Shown: piece after piece, positions 1 to 5,006 of the stretch
How the letters are laid out: each line of letters begins with the position of its first letter
How positions within the stretch are numbered: position 1 is the first letter of the stretch
Assembly: GCA_013695395.1 (NCBI GenBank)
Contig: JACDAP010000003.1
Location: forward strand, 1-5,572
Direction: 5' to 3'
Source of the DNA: Solirubrobacterales bacterium
GTDB lineage: Bacteria > Actinomycetota > Thermoleophilia > Solirubrobacterales > Solirubrobacteraceae
DNA length: 5,572 nucleotides
Notes under the pieces: model-generated
Told to the model about the DNA's origin: nothing
Databases searched by the model: none
The model's input: only the letters and a program-made list of their open reading frames with translations
Position numbers and translations under genes: made by a program

Positions 1-1
1 C

Positions 2-703
2 GTCAAGGACGCGGATGAGCTCGGCCGCATCCGGGCCGCGCAGCGCCTGGCCGACGAGGCGCTCGAGGCGGTCCTCGAACGCGGTCTCGCCGGCCGGACC
101 GAGCGGGACGTCGCGCTCGACATCGAGTTCACCATGCGGCGGCTCGGGGCGCAGGGCGCGTCGTTCGCCCCGATCGTCGCGTCCGGCGCCCACGGGGCGC
201 TCCCACACGCGGTCCCGCGCGACGTGGTGATCCCCGAGGGGACGCTCTGCGTGATCGACTGGGGCGCCCAGCTCGACGGGTACGCCTCCGACTGCACCCG
301 CACCTACGCGACCTCCGAGGAGATCGACGAGCGGGACCGGGCGGTCTACGAGCTCGTGCTCGCGGCACAGCTTGCCGCGCTCGCGGCCGTCGCGCCAGGG
401 CCGAAGGGGCAGGAGGTCGACGCCGTCGCCCGCGAGATCATCGACGCCGGCGGGCACGAGGAGCACTTCGGGCACGGGCTCGGCCACGGCGTCGGCATGG
501 ACGTCCACGAGGGTCCGCGCCTGAGCCGCAAGGGGGAAACCGTGCTCGCCGCCGGGCACGTGGTCACCGTGGAGCCCGGGGTCTACCTCCCCGGCGTCGT
601 CGGGGTCCGGATCGAGGACCTCGTCGCGGTCACCGAGGACGGGCACGAGGTGCTGACCTCGCTCGACAAGGCGCTGCGCGTGGCGCCGGCCGCCGCGGGG
701 TAA
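2..703 (+). CDS. M24 family metallopeptidase (Xaa-Pro aminopeptidase/dipeptidase type), 5'-partial
   Basis: The gene is open at the left edge; 233 codons are visible and the first readable residues are VKDADELGRIRAA. Family members are about 350-360 residues, so the N-terminal creatinase-type domain is missing and what remains is the pita-bread catalytic domain. The five expected metal ligands are present: Asp in IDWGA (257-259), Asp in SDCTRT (290-292), the first His of HGLGHGVG (473-475), Glu in VEPG (572-574) and Glu in RIED (614-616). The substrate-binding His of LPHAV and the His of VHEGP are also there. Such cytosolic enzymes remove N-terminal residues ahead of proline, or cleave Xaa-Pro dipeptides, using two metal ions. 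Which of the two (PepP or PepQ) cannot be settled without the N-terminus. The next gene follows after 12 bases, suggesting co-transcription. In many actinobacteria this gene directly precedes efp; here it does not. Confidence 0.93.
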   Translation, partial: VKDADELGRIRAAQRLADEALEAVLERGLAGRTERDVALDIEFTMRRLGAQGASFAPIVASGAHGALPHAVPRDVVIPEGTLCVIDWGAQLDGYASDCTRTYATSEEIDERDRAVYELVLAAQLAALAAVAPGPKGQEVDAVAREIIDAGGHEEHFGHGLGHGVGMDVHEGPRLSRKGETVLAAGHVVTVEPGVYLPGVVGVRIEDLVAVTEDGHEVLTSLDKALRVAPAAAG

Positions 704-706
704 GGA
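702..706 (+). promoter_or_regulatory. Ribosome binding site of the zinc-ribbon metallopeptidase gene
   Basis: AAGGA overlaps the stop codon of the upstream peptidase gene and lies 9 bases before the ATG at 716. It supports that start and suggests translation is tied to the upstream gene. Confidence 0.55.
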
Positions 707-715
707 CCGTCGCCT

Positions 716-1762
716 ATGCGGACCTTCGCCTGCGCGCGCTGCGACCATCTCGTCTTCTTCGAGAACACCGCATGCCTCAGCTGTGGGGCGTCCCTCGGTT
801 TCCGCTGGGCCGACCGCGAGCTCGTCACGCTCACCGACGACCTCGAGGAGCCGCGGCGCTGCCGCAACGCGAAGATCGGCCGCTGCAACGCGCTCGTCGA
901 AGAGCGGGACACGCTCTGCTTCTCCTGCGCGCTGACGCGCACCCGCCCGCACGACGAGGACGCGGAGGGCCTGCGCCTCTTCGCCATCTCCGAGGGGGCC
1001 AAGCGGCGCCTGCTCTTCGAGCTCGGGGAGCTCGAGCTGCCGATCCCCGACCGCACCGCCGACCCGGACGGCGGCCTCTGCTTCGACCTGCTCGCGAGCA
1101 CCGTCGAGCCGGTGATGACCGGGCACGCCGACGGAGTGATCACGCTCGACCTCGCCGAGGCCGTGCCGACCCACCGGGAGGACGTCAAGGCGCAGATGGG
1201 GGAGAGCTACCGCACGCTGCTCGGCCACTTCCGCCACGAGGTGGGCCACTTCTTCTTCCCGCTCCTGGCGCAGGAGGGCAGTGAGGAGCTCGACCGCTCG
1301 CGGGCGCTCTTCGGCGACGACCGGCTCGACTACGGCGACGCGCTCGACCGCCACTACGAGCAGGGCCCGCCGGAGGACTGGCCCGACCGGTTCGTCTCGG
1401 CCTACGCGACCATGCATCCCTACGAGGACTGGGCGGAGAGCTTCGCGCACTACCTGCACATCGTCGACACCGTGCAGACCGCGACCGTCTACGGCGTACG
1501 CGTCGCCGGCCCCTCGCCGCCGCGCGACGTGAGCGCCGAGCCCGAGCTGCTCGACTTCCGCCCGCGGATCTACCGCGTGAGCTTCCGCGAGCTGCTCGAC
1601 GACTGGATCCCGCTCACCTACGCCCTGAACGCGCTGAACCGCTCGCTCGGCAAGGACGATCTGTATCCGTTCGTGCTGACCGACCCCGTGATCGAGAAGC
1701 TCGAGTTCATCGACGAGCTCGTCCACCTGGCCAGCCGCGGAGCGCTCGCTGCGGAGACGTGA
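716..1762 (+). CDS. Zinc-ribbon plus putative zinc-binding metallopeptidase (COG4307 / Peptidase_Mx type)
   Basis: This is a 348-residue protein with no signal peptide or membrane segment. The N-terminal 75 residues carry eight cysteines in two four-Cys clusters: C6, C9, C20, C23, then C49, C57, C68, C71. This fits the zinc-ribbon (zinc-ribbon_6 type) that fronts this family. The catalytic part has HEVGH at 174-178, a classic HExxH zinc site, and an acidic block YEDWAESFAHY at 236-246 whose E237 or E241 is the likely third ligand, as in gluzincins. The family is annotated only as putative zinc-binding metallopeptidase; no substrate is established to my knowledge. The start at 716 is supported by the AAGGA site and by the cysteines beginning at residue 6. 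It lies 12 bases behind the M24 peptidase gene, so two peptidases probably share a transcript. About 13 of 348 codons end in A/T, typical of the host. Family assignment is firm; activity is inferred from the motif. Confidence 0.88.
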   Translation: MRTFACARCDHLVFFENTACLSCGASLGFRWADRELVTLTDDLEEPRRCRNAKIGRCNALVEERDTLCFSCALTRTRPHDEDAEGLRLFAISEGAKRRLLFELGELELPIPDRTADPDGGLCFDLLASTVEPVMTGHADGVITLDLAEAVPTHREDVKAQMGESYRTLLGHFRHEVGHFFFPLLAQEGSEELDRSRALFGDDRLDYGDALDRHYEQGPPEDWPDRFVSAYATMHPYEDWAESFAHYLHIVDTVQTATVYGVRVAGPSPPRDVSAEPELLDFRPRIYRVSFRELLDDWIPLTYALNALNRSLGKDDLYPFVLTDPVIEKLEFIDELVHLASRGALAAET

Positions 1763-1788
1763 CCGGCGCCACGCCGACGACCGAGACG

Positions 1789-1794
1789 TAGGGT
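1789..1794 (+). promoter_or_regulatory. Candidate -10 box for a leaderless lipase transcript
   Basis: TAGGGT fits the actinobacterial -10 consensus TANNNT and ends 6 bases before the GTG at 1801, so transcription could begin at the start codon itself. No convincing -35 box is seen at 16-19 bases upstream. The alternative is that TAGGG acts as a poor ribosome binding site. Confidence 0.4.
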
Positions 1795-1800
1795 GGGCCG

Positions 1801-3063
1801 GTGCTCCGTACGCTCTCCGTGCTTCTCGTCTCCGCCGCTCTCCTGATCGTCGCGCCCGCCGCCTCGGCCGCGGACTTCGCCGACCCGGCCGCTCCGGGGC
1901 CGGAACTCTCGGTCACGAAGAAGCAGCTCTCCGACGTGCTGCTCTGCTCGAAGGGCGTGGACGAGGCCTCGCGGGCCCCGGTGCTGCTCTTCCAGGGCAC
2001 CGGCGCCACCGCCGAGGACAACTGGAGCTGGACCTACCAGCCGGCCCTTGACAAGCGGGGGATCCCGTGGTGCGCGGTCGACATCCCCGACCACGCGACG
2101 AGCGACATCCAGATCGCCGGCGAGTACGCGGTCGCGGCGATCCGCGAGGTGCACCGCCGGGCCGGGCGGAAGGTGTCGATCATCGGCCACTCCCAGGGCG
2201 GCATGTCGCCCCGCTGGGCGCTTCGCTTCTGGCCCGACACCCGGGGGATGGTCGACGACGTGATCGGCTTTGCCCCCTCGAACCACGGCACCACGCAGGC
2301 GATGTGCTCGAAGGAGGACCCGTGCTCCGCGGCCGCCTGGCAGCAGCGCGACGAGGCCGACCTGATCCGGGCGGTCAACTCCGGCGCGGAGACCTGGAAG
2401 GGGATCGACTACACGGTCGCCTACTCCCAGACCGACGAGATCGTCCAGCCGAACGCCGACGCGAAGACGGGCTCATCGTCGCTGCGGACGGGCGAGGGGA
2501 CGATCTCCAACGTGGCCGTGCAATCGATCTGCCCGGTGAGCGCCAGCAACAGCCACCTGCTGATCGGGACCGTCGACCCGGTCGCCCACGGGCTCGCCCT
2601 GGACGCGCTCGACCACGACGGCCCGGCTGATCCGAGCCGCGTGAGCCCGCTGAGCGTCTGCGGCCTGCCGTACCACGAGGGCGTCAACACGCTCACCCTT
2701 CCGAACGACTCAGCCAAGGCGGTCGCGAGCTTCGCGGGGTATCAGCCGAAGCTGGTCCCGGCCGAGCCGAAGCTCGCCTGCTACGTGGCCGGGAGCTGCC
2801 CGGCGAGCGCGACCGCTCCCGCCACCGGGAAGAGCTGCGTCTCGCGGCGGCGCTTCACCGTGCGCCTGCCGCGCGGCCTGCGCTCGGTCAGCGTGACGCT
2901 GAACGGCAAGCGCCTGAAGACCCGCCGGGCCGCGAACGGGCGCCGCACGTCGGTCGTGGACCTGCGGGGCCGGGGGCGAGGCAGGGTGACGCTGCGCGTG
3001 AAGGGCAGAAGCGCGGACGGCAAGCTCGTCAAGCGCACGCGGAAGTACCGCACCTGCGGCTGA
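1801..3063 (+). CDS. Secreted lipase of the Candida antarctica lipase B (CALB) type with a basic C-terminal domain
   Basis: This 420-residue alpha/beta hydrolase is predicted to be exported. Residues 1-23 form a signal peptide (one Arg, a Leu/Val/Ala core, ASA before the cut). Catalytic residues match CALB in motif and spacing: oxyanion Thr67 in GTGAT, nucleophile Ser131 in GHSQGG, Asp212 in YSQTDEIVQP and His252 in NSHLL. Thr-Ser is 64, Ser-Asp 81 and Asp-His 40 residues, against 65, 82 and 37 in CALB as I recall it. C49-C91 and C244-C287 lie where CALB has disulfides (spacing 42 and 43 versus 42 and 42). C169/C175 and C327/C333 are extra possible pairs. Residues about 345-420 form a separate, highly basic module bracketed by C346 and C419 (26 Arg/Lys, 2 Asp). 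The expected role is hydrolysis of extracellular esters or lipids; the exact substrate is unknown. The GTG start places the signal peptide right at the N-terminus. A polyester-active or non-lipase esterase role is also possible. Confidence 0.9.
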   Translation: MLRTLSVLLVSAALLIVAPAASAADFADPAAPGPELSVTKKQLSDVLLCSKGVDEASRAPVLLFQGTGATAEDNWSWTYQPALDKRGIPWCAVDIPDHATSDIQIAGEYAVAAIREVHRRAGRKVSIIGHSQGGMSPRWALRFWPDTRGMVDDVIGFAPSNHGTTQAMCSKEDPCSAAAWQQRDEADLIRAVNSGAETWKGIDYTVAYSQTDEIVQPNADAKTGSSSLRTGEGTISNVAVQSICPVSASNSHLLIGTVDPVAHGLALDALDHDGPADPSRVSPLSVCGLPYHEGVNTLTLPNDSAKAVASFAGYQPKLVPAEPKLACYVAGSCPASATAPATGKSCVSRRRFTVRLPRGLRSVSVTLNGKRLKTRRAANGRRTSVVDLRGRGRGRVTLRVKGRSADGKLVKRTRKYRTCG

Positions 3064-3081
3064 GCCGGGCCATGCCGGCTC
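3062..3081. terminator. GC-rich hairpin in the convergent gap, possible bidirectional terminator
   Basis: GAGCCGG at 3062-3068 pairs perfectly with CCGGCTC at 3075-3081 around a 6-base loop, starting within the lipase stop codon. The 66-base gap (3064-3129) lies between two converging genes, where a terminator is expected. There is no T-tract on either side, so it is not a canonical intrinsic terminator. The rest of the gap shows nothing recognisable. Confidence 0.35.
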
Positions 3082-3129
3082 CACAGCCAGCGCGTTCGCG
3101 GGGGCCCAGCCCTCGGCCACCGCAGTGGG

Positions 3130-3510
3130 CTACTCGCGGATCTTCCAGAAGGAGTTCTTGACGGCGATCCGGCCGCCCGGCGTAAAGGTCCAGATGTCAC
3201 ACCCCCGGACCTCGACACGCTCGCCGTCCGTCGTCGTACCGCTGATCGTCCACTCGGATACCCCACGGTTGCCGTCGGCGAAGTCGCCGTGGCTCTCGTA
3301 GCGGACGTCGGGGATGCCCTCGAAGCGGGCCGCGAGTCCTCGGCGGACCTCGTCGATGCCCTCGAACCGGCGCCCCCACGGTTCGGGTCCGCGTGGCAAC
3401 TCCAAGACGCAGTCCGTCGCGAAATGGCTCAGGATCGCGTCGAGATCGTGCGCGTTGAACCCCTCGAAGATGGCGCGCAGAGATGCGAGTTTCGCGTGGC
3501 GGTCGTCCAT
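3130..3510 (-). CDS. NTF2-like / SnoaL-like small protein (first of two)
   Basis: The protein has 126 residues from the ATG at 3510, or 134 from a GTG at 3534. It reads as a complete NTF2/SnoaL-like cone-shaped fold: an N-terminal helix pair (IFEGFNAHDLDAILSHFA), a GIDEVRRGLAARF helix and C-terminal strands ending in CDIWTFTPGGRIAVKNSFWK, the usual closing strand pair. Proteins of this superfamily (ketosteroid isomerase, SnoaL cyclases, many of unknown role) bind or isomerise small hydrophobic ligands; the reaction here cannot be named. ATG 3510 is preferred because homologues tend to begin close to this helix and a TATGGT box sits 6 bases before it; neither start has a good ribosome site. 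It lies 48 bases downstream of the DsrE-family gene on the same strand and may be its operon partner. About 16 of 126 codons end in A/T, well above the large neighbouring genes. Confidence 0.85.
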   Translation of the reverse strand: MDDRHAKLASLRAIFEGFNAHDLDAILSHFATDCVLELPRGPEPWGRRFEGIDEVRRGLAARFEGIPDVRYESHGDFADGNRGVSEWTISGTTTDGERVEVRGCDIWTFTPGGRIAVKNSFWKIRE

Positions 3511-3516
3511 GAATCG

Positions 3517-3522
3517 ACCATA
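3517..3522 (-). promoter_or_regulatory. Candidate -10 box for the minus-strand NTF2-like gene
   Basis: On the minus strand TATGGT (TANNNT) ends 6 bases before the ATG at 3510, the same arrangement as before the lipase. It would allow a leaderless transcript separate from the upstream DsrE gene. No -35 box is evident. If translation instead starts at GTG 3534, the box is inside the coding region. Confidence 0.3.
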
Positions 3523-3558
3523 CGCCCCCTTCACGCGAGCAGCGCGGGAAGCTGAGGG

Positions 3559-3924
3559 TCAGTAGCTGAAGACGGTTGCCTCCGAGTCGCCGAGCCACTC
3601 CAGCATCGGCGTTGCCCCCGCGAGCTTGGCGTGAGCTACGAAGGCGCCCTCGTCGAGCTGCCGCGACTTGACGCAGATCGGGCAGATCAGCAGCTTGCCG
3701 CCGACTTGGGCGAACTGCTCGAACAGCCGCTCCAACGGAGGGCAGCCGTCGCACGCGACGCCCGCTGCGTGGCCGGGCAGCGCCAGGCGAACGGCCTCCT
3801 TGGTGCACCAGATCGCGACCTCCTGCCCCCGCTCCAGCGCCGCGCCCGCCACGAGGAACGCGACGGTCACGCGCTCGGCGTCCTCCAGTCCCGTCGCCAG
3901 GTTCACCAAGACCTTGTTCGCCAT
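3559..3924 (-). CDS. DsrE-family protein with two CxxC motifs
   Basis: This is a 121-residue, probably cytosolic protein. The start MANKVLVNLATG is chosen because GGAGG lies 5 bases before it; an in-frame ATG at 3936 lacks a well-placed ribosome site, and the frame open further upstream is not credible. The order is family-like: a first beta strand (KVLVNLATG), a helix with ERVTVAFLVAGAALERG, a strand VAIWCTKEAV, then CDGC (C58, C61), a long helix and KLLICPIC (C81, C84), ending near WLGDSEATVFSY. DsrE/DsrF/YchN-type proteins are small thiol proteins, some of which relay sulfur as cysteine persulfides. The CPIC cysteine sits where the family's reactive cysteine is usually found. With two CxxC pairs this one could carry persulfide, form disulfides or bind metal; I cannot tell which. 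It is divergent from the second NTF2-like gene and upstream of the first. About 9 of 121 codons end in A/T. Confidence 0.87.
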   Translation of the reverse strand: MANKVLVNLATGLEDAERVTVAFLVAGAALERGQEVAIWCTKEAVRLALPGHAAGVACDGCPPLERLFEQFAQVGGKLLICPICVKSRQLDEGAFVAHAKLAGATPMLEWLGDSEATVFSY

Positions 3925-3929
3925 CTCCG

Positions 3930-3934
3930 CCTCC
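3930..3934 (-). promoter_or_regulatory. Ribosome binding site deciding the DsrE-family start
   Basis: On the minus strand GGAGG lies 5 bases before the ATG at 3924, a strong match in a window where such sites are rare. It favours this start over the in-frame ATG at 3936, which the site itself overlaps. Confidence 0.65.
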
Positions 3935-3952
3935 ATTGGTCGATGTGCGTTG

Positions 3953-3981
3953 ATCCTCCGGCGGGCGCGCGCCGTTGTCAA
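3953..3981 (-). promoter_or_regulatory. Candidate promoter of the DsrE-family gene
   Basis: On the minus strand a perfect TTGACA -35 box (3981-3976) is followed after 17 bases by GAGGAT (3958-3953), which keeps the A and final T of TANNNT but lacks its first T. The predicted start point near 3946 would give a leader of about 22 bases holding the GGAGG site. The -35 lies in a small palindrome, GTTGtCAAC (3974-3982). The rest of the 103-base divergent gap (3925-4027) shows no clear promoter for the plus-strand gene. Confidence 0.5.
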
Positions 3982-4027
3982 CCGCTCCGCACTTGCACCC
4001 GGTCGGCGGCCACGGGAAGATCGCGCG

Positions 4028-4468
4028 ATGTCCGCCGCTCCGAAGACCGTCCTGCACGCGTTCGTCGAGGCCGTCGTCGCGCGGGACTTCGTTCGCGCGC
4101 GAGACCAGTTGCACCCGGAGATCGATTTCCGGGGCATGACGCCGAACCGCATCTGGGAGGCGAGCGGCCCTCAGGAGGTCGAGCAGGCGCTGCGGACGTG
4201 GATCGACAACCCTGAGCGACAGGTGGAGCACATCGCCGCCACGGACGTCACCGACATCGAGGACACCATGCGTGCAGGGTGGCGCGTGCAGGGCGACGGA
4301 AGCGGGGGTCCATTCGTGTTCGAGCAGCAGCTGTACGCACGCGAGCGCGACGGTCAACTCGGGTGGCTGCGTGTGATGTGCACCGGCCCGCGTCCCCTTG
4401 GGGCTGAGGCCGCGAGGGCGGTCGGGGGGCCTAGACTCCGGGCCGATGATCAGCACGAACCAGCTTAA
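4028..4468 (+). CDS. NTF2-like / SnoaL-like small protein (second of two)
   Basis: The protein has 146 residues starting MSAAPKTVLHAFVEAVVARD, with GGGAAGA 7 bases before the ATG as a moderate ribosome site. The helix, the LHPEIDFRGMTP segment, the GPQEVEQALRTWID helix and the strand block PFVFEQQLYAR...GQLGWLRVMCTG follow the NTF2/SnoaL-like layout. The ligand or reaction is unknown. It is not a close copy of the minus-strand NTF2-like protein. The fold should end near VMCTGPRP (about residue 122). The last two dozen residues are low-complexity, run through the efp promoter and overlap the first 23 bases of efp. They may be a non-structural tail, or the result of a lost stop codon. About 26 of 146 codons end in A/T, the highest fraction in the window. 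This suggests a gene of different origin or one under weak codon selection. Confidence 0.82.
   Translation: MSAAPKTVLHAFVEAVVARDFVRARDQLHPEIDFRGMTPNRIWEASGPQEVEQALRTWIDNPERQVEHIAATDVTDIEDTMRAGWRVQGDGSGGPFVFEQQLYARERDGQLGWLRVMCTGPRPLGAEAARAVGGPRLRADDQHEPA
4432..4437 (+). promoter_or_regulatory. Candidate -10 box of the efp operon
   Basis: TAGACT (TANNNT) ends 8 bases before the efp ATG at 4446, giving a leaderless or nearly leaderless mRNA. No purine-rich ribosome site lies at proper distance. It is inside the 3' end of the NTF2-like gene, so efp would have its own promoter independent of that gene. No -35 box is visible at normal spacing. Confidence 0.45.
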
Positions 4469-5006
4469 GAACGGTAATCACATCGAAGTGGACGGCACCA
4501 TCTACAAGGTGGTGGAGTTCCAGCACGTCAAGCCCGGCAAGGGGCCGGCGTTCGTCCGCACGAAGATCCGCCGCACTACGGACGGCAACGTGATCGACAA
4601 GACGTTCCGGGCCGGGGAGAAGTTCCGCTCCGTGCGCACCGAGGCGCGGAAGATGACCTTCCTGTACTCCGACGGCACCGACGCGCACTTCATGGACGCC
4701 GAGACCTACGAGCAGACGGCGATCCCGCAGGAGGCGCTCGCCGACAAGCTCCGCTGGACCAAGCCGAACCAGACCGTGGACCTGCTCTTCATCGACGAGA
4801 AGCCCGCCGACATCCAGCTGGCCTCCTCGGTCGAGCTCGAGATCACCCACACCGAGCCCGGTGTCCGGGGCGACACCGCGAGCGGGGGCGGCGACAAGCC
4901 CGCCACCGTCGAGACCGGCGCGGAGATCAAGGTCCCGCTGTTCGTGAACATCGGCGACCGGGTGAAGGTCCAGACGGACACCGGCGAGTACATGTCGCGC
5001 GCCTGA
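4446..5006 (+). CDS. efp: Translation elongation factor P
   Basis: This cytosolic protein has 186 residues (the E. coli protein is 188). EF-P enters the E site of ribosomes stalled on consecutive prolines and promotes peptide bond formation. The start MISTNQLKNG is the family's normal N-terminus; an in-frame ATG 48 bases upstream at 4398 would add a Gly/Arg-rich piece and is rejected. Domain I carries the functional loop HVKPGKGPAF with Lys32 at the tip. The PGKGP form is typical of actinobacteria, whose EF-P is reported to work without modifying this lysine. Domains II and III follow, with the usual GDTASGG stretch, GAEIKVPLFVNIGD and the ending VQTDTGEYMSRA. Its stop codon directly abuts the GTG of nusB, so the two are surely one operon. 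Codon use is strongly G/C-ending, as for a well-expressed host gene. Confidence 0.98.
   Translation: MISTNQLKNGNHIEVDGTIYKVVEFQHVKPGKGPAFVRTKIRRTTDGNVIDKTFRAGEKFRSVRTEARKMTFLYSDGTDAHFMDAETYEQTAIPQEALADKLRWTKPNQTVDLLFIDEKPADIQLASSVELEITHTEPGVRGDTASGGGDKPATVETGAEIKVPLFVNIGDRVKVQTDTGEYMSRA

Noticed and set aside
583..1188. A 201-codon minus-strand frame across the M24 peptidase and metallopeptidase genes.
   Set aside because: It is Ser/Arg-rich, has no start signal and is antisense to two genes with clear catalytic motifs.
3668..4027. Upstream extension of the second NTF2-like frame to an ATG at 3668.
   Set aside because: That part is antisense to the DsrE-family gene and low-complexity; ATG 4028 with GGGAAGA in front begins the recognisable fold.
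3925..4152. Upstream extension of the DsrE-family frame to an ATG at 4152.
   Set aside because: The added 76 residues are Arg/Ala/Thr-rich, overlap the divergent NTF2-like gene and its start, and a good GGAGG site marks ATG 3924.
4398..4445. In-frame upstream ATG for efp at 4398.
   Set aside because: The resulting 16-residue extension is not found in EF-P, and the -10 box would lie inside it.
3197..4456. A 419-codon open frame on the minus strand antisense to the second NTF2-like gene and crossing the DsrE and first NTF2-like genes.
   Set aside because: It is Arg/Pro/Gly-rich with no recognisable domain, and spans three well-supported genes in another frame. Stop-free frames are expected at this GC content.
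3130..4468. A toxin-antitoxin or phage-defence cassette between lipase and efp.
   Set aside because: The three genes belong to DsrE and NTF2-like families; no nuclease, toxin, recombinase, terminal repeat or attachment-like repeat is visible.
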